DNA of 40,115 nt from Desulfovibrio piger (GTDB taxonomy: Bacteria > Desulfobacterota > Desulfovibrionia > Desulfovibrionales > Desulfovibrionaceae): contig NZ_JABAFY010000022.1 in the NCBI RefSeq assembly GCF_012843875.1, forward strand, positions 1 to 40,115. Direction: 5' to 3'. Below the pieces are notes generated by a model, which did no database searches, had not been told where the DNA came from, and was given only the letters and a program-made list of their open reading frames with translations. A program made the translations under genes and the position numbers. The number at the start of each line of letters is the position of its first letter. Positions within the stretch are counted from its first letter, which is position 1. Below, one piece after another: positions 33,352-40,115 of the stretch.

Positions 33352-34497
33352 CAGAAAACTCCTTTGCGTGTGGGGAAGGGGCTCCCGCGTCTGGCGCTGT
33401 GCGCCGTGCTGCTGGCCGCCCTGGCGCTGTCCGGCTGCGGGTCGCGGCAGACGCACGAGGAATACCTGATCCCCAAAGGGCCCGCCGTGGGCTTTGAATC
33501 GCCCGAATTCTTCACGGAGCATCTTGCGCCCCGGAACCAGGACCTGCAGTCGTGGCGCGAGATGGCGCCTACGGTGCGGAAATCCCTGCGCTATGTCAAG
33601 AGCAAGCCCGCCGGGGCCGTGGCCATCGACCGTCCCGGCCTGCGCCTGACCTGGGGCGACATGGAACGCACCCTGCTGCGCCTGCAGGAGCTGCTGCCCC
33701 GTCTGGATGCCGAACCGCAGCTCTTCCTCCAGAACTTCCAGTGGGTGGAGGTCCCCTCCGGCATCGCCTATTCCGGTTACTATGAGCCCCGCGTCAAGGC
33801 CAGCCGTACCCGCAAGCCCGGCTACGAGCAGGCCATCTACGCCCTGCCGCCGGACATGAAGCAGTACAAGCGCCGCCACAAGGGGCGTTACTATACCCGC
33901 CGCCAGATCGAAGAGCAGCAGCTGCTGGCCGGGCGTGGGCTGGAACTGGCCTGGGCCGCTGACCCCGTGGACGTCTTCTTCCTAGAGATCCAGGGCTCCG
34001 GCCGTCTGGTCTTCGATGACGGTACCGAGGCCTTCATCAACTATGCGGGCCAGAACGGCCACAAATACAAGAGCTCGGGCCGCATCATGCGCGAGAAGGG
34101 CCTGCTCAAGCGCGGCGACATCTTCGAGCAGCGTCAGTGGTTCAAGGACAATCCCCAGCGCGTGCGCGAGATCCTCAACGAGAACCCCAGCTACGTCTTT
34201 TTCCGCTACGGCAGCCGCGGTCCCACCGGCGCCATGGGCCATGTGGTGGACGAGTGGCTCTCCCTGGCCGTGGACCGCAGCTATATCCCGCTGGGGGCCG
34301 TGGTGGCCTTTGGCGTCAACGTGCCGGATGAGAAATACGGCAGTCTGCCTCTGCGCGGCATCGGCTTTGCCCAGGACGTGGGCGGTGCCATCAAGCAGCG
34401 GCGCATCGACCTGTTCTGCGGCGGTTCCGAACGCGCCAATTACGTGGCCAGCCATCTGGATGCCCCCGGCCCCGCCTGGGTGCTGGTGGCACGGTAG
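33346..34497 (+). CDS. mltA: Membrane-bound lytic murein transglycosylase A
   Basis: MltA cuts peptidoglycan glycan strands to 1,6-anhydromuropeptides from the inner face of the outer membrane. The 383-residue product is a lipoprotein: a hydrophobic signal (LALCAVLLAALALSGC) with the lipid-modified Cys31. The MltA domain has GYYEPRVKAS, FFLEIQGSGRL and GQNGHKYKSSGRIM. The 3D domain near the C terminus has GFAQDVGGAIKQRRIDLFCG with the catalytic Asp. ATG 33346 follows GGAAGGA, which lies inside the divergent thioesterase gene. Length is typical (about 360-400). Confidence 0.95.
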   Translation: MHQKTPLRVGKGLPRLALCAVLLAALALSGCGSRQTHEEYLIPKGPAVGFESPEFFTEHLAPRNQDLQSWREMAPTVRKSLRYVKSKPAGAVAIDRPGLRLTWGDMERTLLRLQELLPRLDAEPQLFLQNFQWVEVPSGIAYSGYYEPRVKASRTRKPGYEQAIYALPPDMKQYKRRHKGRYYTRRQIEEQQLLAGRGLELAWAADPVDVFFLEIQGSGRLVFDDGTEAFINYAGQNGHKYKSSGRIMREKGLLKRGDIFEQRQWFKDNPQRVREILNENPSYVFFRYGSRGPTGAMGHVVDEWLSLAVDRSYIPLGAVVAFGVNVPDEKYGSLPLRGIGFAQDVGGAIKQRRIDLFCGGSERANYVASHLDAPGPAWVLVAR

Positions 34498-34699
34498 GGA
34501 GCGGGGAAAGGCTGGTTCGAGGGGAGGGGAACCCCTTTGCGTTGCTGTCGATGCCCGTAGCTTCCTCCGTCGCAACGGGCACGGCCCTGCGGGCCGCCTT
34601 CGGTCGCTCCCGACGGGAAAAATCGAGCTCCCCACTCCTCCCCCAAAACCGCTCATATGATCTTTCTGGAAACTTTCTGTCGCTGACCGGCGGGCAATG

Positions 34700-34739
34700 G
34701 AAAAGCGGACATCCTCAGGATGTCCGCTTTTCGTTTTTT
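34700..34739 (+). terminator. Strong Rho-independent terminator downstream of mltA
   Basis: A 15-base perfect stem (34700-34714 with 34718-34732) holds GAAAAGCGGACATCC and its complement around a three-base loop, followed by GTTTTTT. Confidence 0.9.
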
Positions 34740-35041
34740 GCGGCGTTAGTCAGTGGGTGTCCGGTGGCGGAAAACAGAAAATACAGGGCGGATAGTTTTG
34801 CTACGCCGCGAGGCAGGCGTGCGAGATGCAAGAAAAAGCGTACTGCCGGATATGGCGATGTACGACGGCGTGTTACTTTCCGCCGGGCATGCCGCAAGAA
34901 TCCCTTCGATCAGGCAACAGACATGGCAGTATGACAGATTGTCTTTTCTCCGGTCAGGGGCTGGAAGTCCCTCCCCGCCAGACAGCGACGGAGACTTTTC
35001 ATGCCGACCAAAGGGACGTTTTTTCAGGGGTGGGGGAGAGT

Positions 35042-35093
35042 TTGAGAGGGGGCGGGGACAGTTTTTACAAAAAACGTCCCCGCCCCCTCTCAA
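35042..35093 (-). repeat. Near-perfect 52-bp inverted repeat after the M18 aminopeptidase gene
   Basis: Arms of 18 bases (35042-35059 with 35076-35093, GC-rich core GGGGGCGGGGAC) pair perfectly. After one bulged A the stem continues GTTTTT/AAAAAC (35061-35066 with 35070-35075) to a three-base loop. It lies 25 bases beyond the aminopeptidase stop codon and probably ends or protects that transcript, though no clean T-tract follows. Confidence 0.8.
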
Positions 35094-35117
35094 TGATGCC
35101 GCTTCAGCAGCGGCGGA

Positions 35118-36515
35118 CTAACCTTCGAGGAAGGCTTTATAGGCTTCGACCGTGGCAAGGATGTCCACGCAGCTGGCCAGCTCGAAGGGGCTGTGCATGG
35201 AGAGGAGGGCCGGGCCGCAGTCGATGACCTGCATGCCGTAGGCGGCCAGGAAGAGGGCCACGGTACCGCCGCCGCCCACGTCCACCTTGCCCAGTTCGGC
35301 GGGCTGCCAGGGAATGTTGCGGGCGTTGAACAGGCCGCGCACATAGCCGTAAAACTCGGCATCGGCGTCGCTGGCACCGTATTTGCCGCCGGAGCCGGAG
35401 TATTTGGAGCAGACGGGGCCGTGGCCCAGCTGGGCGGCGTTCTGCTTTTCGTGCACTTCGGGGAAGTCGGGGTCGAAGGCGGCGTCCACGTCGGCGGACA
35501 GGGCGCGGGTGTTGAGCAGCACCTGCGAGACAGGGATGCCCGGGGCCCAGGCGCGTGCCAGGTCTTCGAAGCAGTACTGCAGGAAGCGGGAGGCCGCGCC
35601 GGTGGCACCGTCGGAACCGATCTCTTCCTTGTCCCAGAACATGACGGCCATGTTGGGGCAGAGGCGGTTGGTGTTCTTGGCGTTGAGCAGGGCCTCCAGG
35701 GCGGTGAAGACGCAGATGCGGTCATCCTGGCCGTAGCCGCCCACCAGCCCCTTGTCGAAGCCCACATAGGTGGCGGGGCCCGCGGGCACGACCTGGAGTT
35801 CGGCGGTGACGAGGTCTTCCTCGCGGATGCCGTACTTGGCGTTGAGCAGCTCCAGCATGTGCTGCTTGATGGGCTCCTTGATGTCCTTGTTCTTGGCGGC
35901 GGTGGGGGCCGGGCTGTGGCCGAGGATGATGTTCAGCTTTTCACCGTCAAAGACTTCGGCCAGGGTCTGGCTGTTTTGCTTGCGGGCCAGATGGGGCAGC
36001 AGGTCGGCGATGGTGAAGACGGGCTCTCCGGCTTTTTCACCGATGGCCACGCTGATGCTCTTGCCGTTTTCCAGCACCACCACGCCGTGCAGGGCCAGAG
36101 GACGGGCCAGCCACTGGTACTTGCGGATGCCGCCGTAATAGTGGGTCTTGGCCTGGGCCACACCGGGCTGCTCGACCAGCGGACGCTGCTTGAAGTCCAG
36201 ACGGGGGCTGTCGGCATGGGCGGCGATGAGGTGCACGCCCTTCTGCAGCGGGATCTTGCCCTTGCGGGCGGCAAAGATGGCCTTGCCGCGCAGGTTGCGG
36301 AACACGGTGTTCTTTTTGAAGTCCTCGCTGAACCCGGCTTCCTGCAGGCGTTTCTGCACATAAGCCACGGTCTCGCGCTCGGTCTTGCAATTGCTGAGGA
36401 AATCCATGTACCGCTTGACCAGAGCGTCCAACTGGCGCTTCTGGGTGGCGGTGGTGTACACGTCCCAGGCATTGCGGGGACTGTAGGTGAGGGAAGGCGT
36501 TTCTGCTTTTTTCAT
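35118..36515 (-). CDS. apeB: M18 family aminopeptidase (aspartyl aminopeptidase type)
   Basis: A zinc aminopeptidase of family M18, a cytosolic dodecamer that removes acidic or other N-terminal residues. The 465-residue product shows metal-binding motifs in order: AHADSPRLDFK, VGGYGQDDRICVF, FWDKEEIGSDGATGA and ALLSMHSPFELAS. The YSGSGGKYGASDAD segment before GKVDVGGGGTVA also matches the family. AAAGGAT precedes ATG 36515. A hairpin (GGCAGC/GCTGCC at 36531-36551) sits just before that site. The preceding gene on the same strand is selA, 167 bases away. Confidence 0.93.
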   Translation of the reverse strand: MKKAETPSLTYSPRNAWDVYTTATQKRQLDALVKRYMDFLSNCKTERETVAYVQKRLQEAGFSEDFKKNTVFRNLRGKAIFAARKGKIPLQKGVHLIAAHADSPRLDFKQRPLVEQPGVAQAKTHYYGGIRKYQWLARPLALHGVVVLENGKSISVAIGEKAGEPVFTIADLLPHLARKQNSQTLAEVFDGEKLNIILGHSPAPTAAKNKDIKEPIKQHMLELLNAKYGIREEDLVTAELQVVPAGPATYVGFDKGLVGGYGQDDRICVFTALEALLNAKNTNRLCPNMAVMFWDKEEIGSDGATGAASRFLQYCFEDLARAWAPGIPVSQVLLNTRALSADVDAAFDPDFPEVHEKQNAAQLGHGPVCSKYSGSGGKYGASDADAEFYGYVRGLFNARNIPWQPAELGKVDVGGGGTVALFLAAYGMQVIDCGPALLSMHSPFELASCVDILATVEAYKAFLEG

Positions 36516-36682
36516 ATCCAGTATCCTTTAGGCAGCGGTACTGCGGCTGCCTTTTCATGGAGCCGGTGCCCGGCTGGCCGGAGGTCCGGCAGCCGCGGCA
36601 GGGCGTGATGCTCCGGCCGGTGCATGGCCGGGAAGCATGGCCCGCATGGCGCTGTGGAGCGGGGTGCGGGCGGAAATATGTT

Positions 36683-38083
36683 TTAGCCGGCCAGCAGCTG
36701 TTTGAGCAGGGCCGTCAGGCGCGGCAGGTCTTCGGGCAGGAGCGTGCGCGGGTCGAGGCAGAAGCTCCTTTCTTCCAGACGGCCCAGCACCGGCGGCGTG
36801 GTATCCAGCAGGGCCTGCTTGAGGGCCGTGGCGCTCATGGCGGCGGGCTCCAGGCAGACCAGGGTGGTGGGCAGGTCGCGTTCCGGGAAGGCGCCGCCGC
36901 CCACGCGGGAAACATCCGGGCGCAGGCTGACGCGGCAGGCGGGGCCCAGGGCGCGGCTCAGCCGGGCGGCCAGCGAGCGGGCGGCACGGGCCAGGTCTTT
37001 GGGGTCCCGGCAGATGTCGCGCAGGGTCGGGATCTCGCGGCGGGCGCGTTCGGGCTCGCAATAAAGGCGCAGGGTGGCTTCCAGCGCGGCCATGGTCAGC
37101 TTGTCGCAGCGCAGGGCGCGGGTGAGGGGATTCTTTTTCAGGGCCTCGATGCGCTCCCGGCTGCCCACGATGAGGCCGCATTGCGGGCCCCCCAGCACCT
37201 TGTCGCCGGAGAAGGTCACCACGTCGGCGCCTCCGGCCACCACTTCGGGCACCGTAGGTTCGTTGGGCAGGCTCACGGAAGAAAAGTCCATGAAGGAACC
37301 GCTGCCCAGATCCTCGATGACGGGCAGGCCGTGTTCCCGGGCCAGGGCCGCCAGATCGGGCAGGGGCACGGCGGAATGGAAGCCCACGATGCGGTAGTTG
37401 GATGTATGCACGCGCATGAGGGCACGGGTGTCTTCGTTGATGGCCGCGGCGTAGTCGTGCAGGTGGCAGCGGTTGGTGGCGCCCACTTCGCGCAGGCGGG
37501 CGCCGCTTTTTTCCATCACTTCCGGGATGCGGAAGCTGCCGCCGATCTCCACCAGTTCCCCGCGCGAGACGATGACCTCGCCGCCCTTGCAGAAGGTATC
37601 CAGCACCAGCAGGACGGCGGCGGCGTTGTTGTTGACCACCATGGCGGCCTCGGCGCCGGTCAGGCGCTGGAGCAGCTCGTCGATGATGACGTAGCGGCTG
37701 CCGCGTCCGCCGCTGTGCAGGTCGAGCTCCAGGTTGCAGTAGCCGGAGATGACCCGGCGCACGGCCTCCTGGGCACTCCGGGCCAGCACGGAACGTCCCA
37801 TGTTGGTATGGATGACCACGCCGGTGCCGTTGATGACATTACGCAGGCGCGGCGCCGTCTTGCGGCGGACGAAGGCCAGCAGCTCGGGCAGACAGGCCTC
37901 CAGGGCCAGTTCGGCGGCATCCTGTACGCGACCGGCGCGGATGTCGTCGCGGCGGCTGTTCCAGAAATCCGTGACGGCCTCGCGCAGCAGGGGGCGGGGC
38001 AGATCGTGCAGGGCCTTGTCCGCCGTCAGCAGGGCATCCAGACTGGCGTCCATGGACGGCAGGGCACGGAAAAGGTGGTTCAT
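36683..38083 (-). CDS. selA: L-seryl-tRNA(Sec) selenium transferase
   Basis: SelA, a PLP enzyme, converts Ser-tRNA-Sec to Sec-tRNA-Sec using selenophosphate. The 466-residue product has the N-terminal tRNA-binding region, INGTGVVIHTNMGRSVLA, GRGSRYVIIDELLQRLTGAE, SNYRIVGF and the PLP lysine in FSGDKVLGGPQCGLIVG. Length is typical (about 460). The start ATG 38083 overlaps the folC stop (ATGA). With selC at 20.7 kb it forms part of the Sec machinery; selB and selD are not in the window. Confidence 0.97.
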   Translation of the reverse strand: MNHLFRALPSMDASLDALLTADKALHDLPRPLLREAVTDFWNSRRDDIRAGRVQDAAELALEACLPELLAFVRRKTAPRLRNVINGTGVVIHTNMGRSVLARSAQEAVRRVISGYCNLELDLHSGGRGSRYVIIDELLQRLTGAEAAMVVNNNAAAVLLVLDTFCKGGEVIVSRGELVEIGGSFRIPEVMEKSGARLREVGATNRCHLHDYAAAINEDTRALMRVHTSNYRIVGFHSAVPLPDLAALAREHGLPVIEDLGSGSFMDFSSVSLPNEPTVPEVVAGGADVVTFSGDKVLGGPQCGLIVGSRERIEALKKNPLTRALRCDKLTMAALEATLRLYCEPERARREIPTLRDICRDPKDLARAARSLAARLSRALGPACRVSLRPDVSRVGGGAFPERDLPTTLVCLEPAAMSATALKQALLDTTPPVLGRLEERSFCLDPRTLLPEDLPRLTALLKQLLAG

Positions 38084-39363
38084 GCGTCCTCCTTGGCGCC
38101 CTGGGCGGAGGCGGGCTGTTCCAGCAGGTGGGGGTAGAGGCCGTAAAATTCCGCCAGCATGTACAGGGACCCGCTGATGATGACCGGAGCCCTGTCGTCG
38201 CCGGGCAGGTCGCGCACGGCATCCAGGGCGTTGCGCACGTCGGGCAGCAGGGTGGCATGGGCCGGGGCCGCAGCGTTGGCGGCGGCCACCACCTGGGCGG
38301 CGTCGGCGGCGCGCTCGTTGTGCAGGGCCGGGATGAAGAGCGGCGCGTCACCCAGGGCCCGCTTGAGCAGCATCAGGGCCGGGTGCCAGTCCTTGTCGCC
38401 CAGGCAGGAATAGATGGCCGCACGCGGGCGCAGGCCGGACTGGCGCACATGGGCCAGCAGGGCGGCCATGCCGTGGGCATTGTGGGCGCCGTCCAGCAGC
38501 AGGGGCGGATGCTGGTCCGTGGCGGGCACGGACTGCAGACGGCCGGGTACGAAGGCCCGGGCCAGTCCCCGTGCCACGGCATCAGGGCGCGGCGTCACAT
38601 GCAGGCGCGGGGCCAAAGCCTGCCAGGCGTGCAGGGCCACGGCGGCGTTGATGCGCTGGTGCGGCCCGGCCAGCCCCAGCGGCATGTTGCCCGGCAGGGG
38701 ATCGACGATGTGCAGGGGCGCGTCCAGCTGTTCGGTCTGGCGGCGCAGCACCTCTTCGGCAGCCGGGAACTGGGGCGCGCTGACCACCGGCACGCGGGGG
38801 CGGATGGCGCCGCACTTGTCCAGGGCGATGTCTCGCAGGGTGGGGCCCAGGATGGCGGCATGATCCATGGCCACGGGCGCGAAGCAGGTCAGGTCGCTGG
38901 CCAGGGCCGTGGTGGCGTCATGGGCGCCGCCCAGCCCGGCCTCCATGACGGCCAGCTGCACGCCCTGACGGGCAAAGGCCAGTATGGCCAGCACGGTCAG
39001 GAATTCGAAATAGGTCAGGTCCGGTCGCGCCGCGTAGACTTCCGTGGCCAGCCCGGGCCACAGGTCTTCTTGCAGAGGGACGCCGTCGATGCGGATGCGC
39101 TCGCAGGGGGAAAGGAAGTGCGGCGAGGTATAGAGCCCGGTGCGGCAGCCGTGGGCGCGGGACAGGCTGTCCAGAAAGGCGGACGTGGAGCCCTTGCCGT
39201 TGGTGCCCACGATCTGGGCCACCACAAAGGGCGGGCGGGAAAGGCCCAGGCGGGAGAGGGCGGTCTCCATGCGCGTCAGGCTCAGGTCCATGTGGAAGAA
39301 ACCAAGACCGTCCAGGTGTTCCCAGATCTGGTCGATGGTCGTGAAATGCTTTGCAGTCTTCAT
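38080..39363 (-). CDS. folC: Bifunctional folylpolyglutamate synthase/dihydrofolate synthase
   Basis: FolC adds glutamate to dihydropteroate and then further glutamates to folates, using ATP. The 427-residue product has the P-loop VGTNGKGSTSAFLDSL, TSPHFLSPCERIRIDG, TYFEFLTVLAILAF, EAGLGGAHDATT and LDGAHNAHGMAALL (Mur ligase-like C-terminal region). ATG 39363 begins MKTAKHF but has a weak ribosome-binding site. A TTG six codons earlier (39381) follows AAGGA and is a fair alternative. It overlaps selA by four bases, so the two are coupled. Confidence 0.94.
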   Translation of the reverse strand: MKTAKHFTTIDQIWEHLDGLGFFHMDLSLTRMETALSRLGLSRPPFVVAQIVGTNGKGSTSAFLDSLSRAHGCRTGLYTSPHFLSPCERIRIDGVPLQEDLWPGLATEVYAARPDLTYFEFLTVLAILAFARQGVQLAVMEAGLGGAHDATTALASDLTCFAPVAMDHAAILGPTLRDIALDKCGAIRPRVPVVSAPQFPAAEEVLRRQTEQLDAPLHIVDPLPGNMPLGLAGPHQRINAAVALHAWQALAPRLHVTPRPDAVARGLARAFVPGRLQSVPATDQHPPLLLDGAHNAHGMAALLAHVRQSGLRPRAAIYSCLGDKDWHPALMLLKRALGDAPLFIPALHNERAADAAQVVAAANAAAPAHATLLPDVRNALDAVRDLPGDDRAPVIISGSLYMLAEFYGLYPHLLEQPASAQGAKEDA

Positions 39364-39595
39364 ACCGCGACCATGCCACAATTCCCTGTCCTTGTCAGCG
39401 CTTGCGCCAAGGGGAAAAACGTTCCATCGCAGGATGGCCGTACGAAAAAAATATTTTATGCCTGTGGCTGCTGCGGCGTACTGACTGCAATTGGTGGCCG
39501 GGTCATCGGGCAGCATAGTGATGCCTGTTGCAGACAGGGCTGCTTGCGGCAGTCCCATTCCCTTGCTAGGCTGGATTCCGAAAAGGAGGCTATGC

Positions 39596-40042
39596 ATGAT
39601 CCGTCTTGAAAAGGCCGGCCGGGAAGATCTGGCTGCTCTTGTACAGTTGCAGGAAATGGTGCGGGCGCGTCTGCTGCCGGAAGGGCAGCCTTTGCCCGAG
39701 ACGGCCGGAGATTCGCTGGAGGATTTTTTTGCTCACGGCGTGGTGTTGCGGGCCCTGATGGAAGACGACACCATGGTGGGTGCCGTAGGCGGGCGAGAAG
39801 TGGACGGCGGACAGCATTTGGCCCAGCTGCTGGTGCATCCGCAATGGCAGGGATAGTATGTGGAGACCATGCTGCTGTTGCAGATGGAAAGCCTGCTGCC
39901 CGAGGCCCGGCGCGAACTGCTGTTCCCGGCACGGGATGCCGCGGATCTGCGGCCACTGCTGTGGCTGGGCTATACCGTCAGTGAAGAGACGCCCCTGCCG
40001 CACGGCCTGACCCTGTACCGGCTGGAGAAGTCATCGATCTAA
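39596..40042 (+). pseudogene. GNAT family N-acetyltransferase broken by an in-frame TAG
   Basis: The reading frame starts at ATG 39596 after a strong AAAAGGAGG (39581-39589) and looks like a GNAT acetyltransferase: IRLEKAGREDLAALVQLQEM, MVGAVGGREVDG and LAQLLVHPQWQG, the acetyl-CoA-binding approach. TAG at 39854-39856 then stops translation. The same frame continues YVETMLLLQMESLLP, LLFPARDAADLRPLLWLGYT, and ends at 40042, giving 148 codons including the stop, a normal small GNAT length. No frameshift is needed to join the parts. A CAG or AAG to TAG change is the simplest cause; sequencing error or readthrough are alternatives. Substrate unknown. Confidence 0.75.
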
Positions 40043-40055
40043 GAGGATGTCCGGC

Positions 40056-40097
40056 ATGTTTTTTGATTTTAAAAGGTGTGGTAATCTCGTCCCATGA
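40056..40097 (+). CDS. Possible 13-residue leader ORF
   Basis: ATG 40056 lies eight bases after AGAGGA and encodes MFFDFKRCGNLVP before TGA at 40095-40097. That TGA overlaps the ATG at 40094 (ATGA). It may be a coupling leader for the next gene or chance. Confidence 0.25.
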   Translation: MFFDFKRCGNLVP

Positions 40098-40115
40098 AAC
40101 AAACAGATTTTCGTG
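40094..40115 (+). CDS. Start of a gene cut by the window edge
   Basis: ATG at 40094 begins MKQTDFR and runs off the window. There is no separate ribosome-binding site, but it overlaps the stop of the short frame before it. Too little is visible to name it. Confidence 0.35.

Larger units (their letters stand above)
34498..35117. other. Intergenic region with hairpin cluster
   Basis: About 620 bases between mltA (+) and the M18 aminopeptidase (-), which converge. It holds TGCCCGT/ACGGGCA (34552-34581), GGCCC/GGGCC (34583-34595), the terminator at 34700-34738 and a very long hairpin at 35042-35093. The rest shows no gene. The translated frames are low-complexity and unlike known proteins. Confidence 0.6.

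Noticed and set aside
34746..35121. Frames of 115-122 residues on both strands in the mltA-aminopeptidase gap
   Set aside because: Their sequence comes largely from the long inverted repeat and low-complexity stretches; no protein family resemblance.
39854..39856. Pyrrolysine decoding of the GNAT TAG
   Set aside because: No pyl genes or PYLIS-like hairpin seen, and GNAT enzymes are not known Pyl proteins; a simple nonsense change is more likely.
40052..40070. Sigma54-like promoter (CGGCAT then TTGAT)
   Set aside because: The -12 element lacks the needed GC and the -24 element is imperfect.

Overview
The window reads as core chromosome of a GC-rich sulfate reducer of the Desulfovibrionaceae, probably a gut-type Desulfovibrio (inference). 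Support comes from the gene order (ffh-rpsP-khpA-rimM, ftsH-folP-cdaA-cdaR-glmM-galU, a second DnaA-like gene beside an EF-G-like paralogue), a mannose-type PTS remnant next to HPr and Enzyme I, and selenocysteine genes (selC, selA). No prophage, insertion sequence, CRISPR array or rRNA was seen.

Left part (1-9.2 kb, + strand): a promoter-terminator pair at the edge, priA, two outer-membrane beta-barrel genes, ffh, rpsP, khpA, rimM and mutM. Middle block (9.7-20.8 kb, - strand; transcription runs from high to low coordinates): selC (tRNA-Sec), a phosphopantetheinyl transferase, trmD (fused to a second SPOUT-like domain), rplS, rnhB, yraN, rsmI, a lone PTS IID gene, ptsH, ptsI, smpB and comEC. 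The usual rpsP-rimM-trmD-rplS cluster is therefore split. Flipping the 9.2-19.7 kb block would put trmD back behind rimM, which suggests an inversion.

Right part: a + strand run ftsH-folP-cdaA-cdaR-glmM-galU joins protein quality control, folate, c-di-AMP and cell-wall precursor synthesis. It is followed by a DnaA paralogue that lacks the arginine finger. On the - strand lies an EF-G-like GTPase with altered switch motifs. A thioesterase and mltA diverge from a shared ATGCAT. A - strand group folC-selA and an M18 aminopeptidase follows. At the right edge a GNAT acetyltransferase is broken by an in-frame TAG.

Most of the window is housekeeping. The best leads are the degenerate DnaA and EF-G paralogues, the shared start codons of the thioesterase and mltA, the interrupted GNAT gene, the split ribosomal cluster, two candidate small RNAs, a repeat-palindrome-repeat element between convergent terminators, and a very long perfect hairpin after the aminopeptidase. 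I did not find a clear new multigene system.
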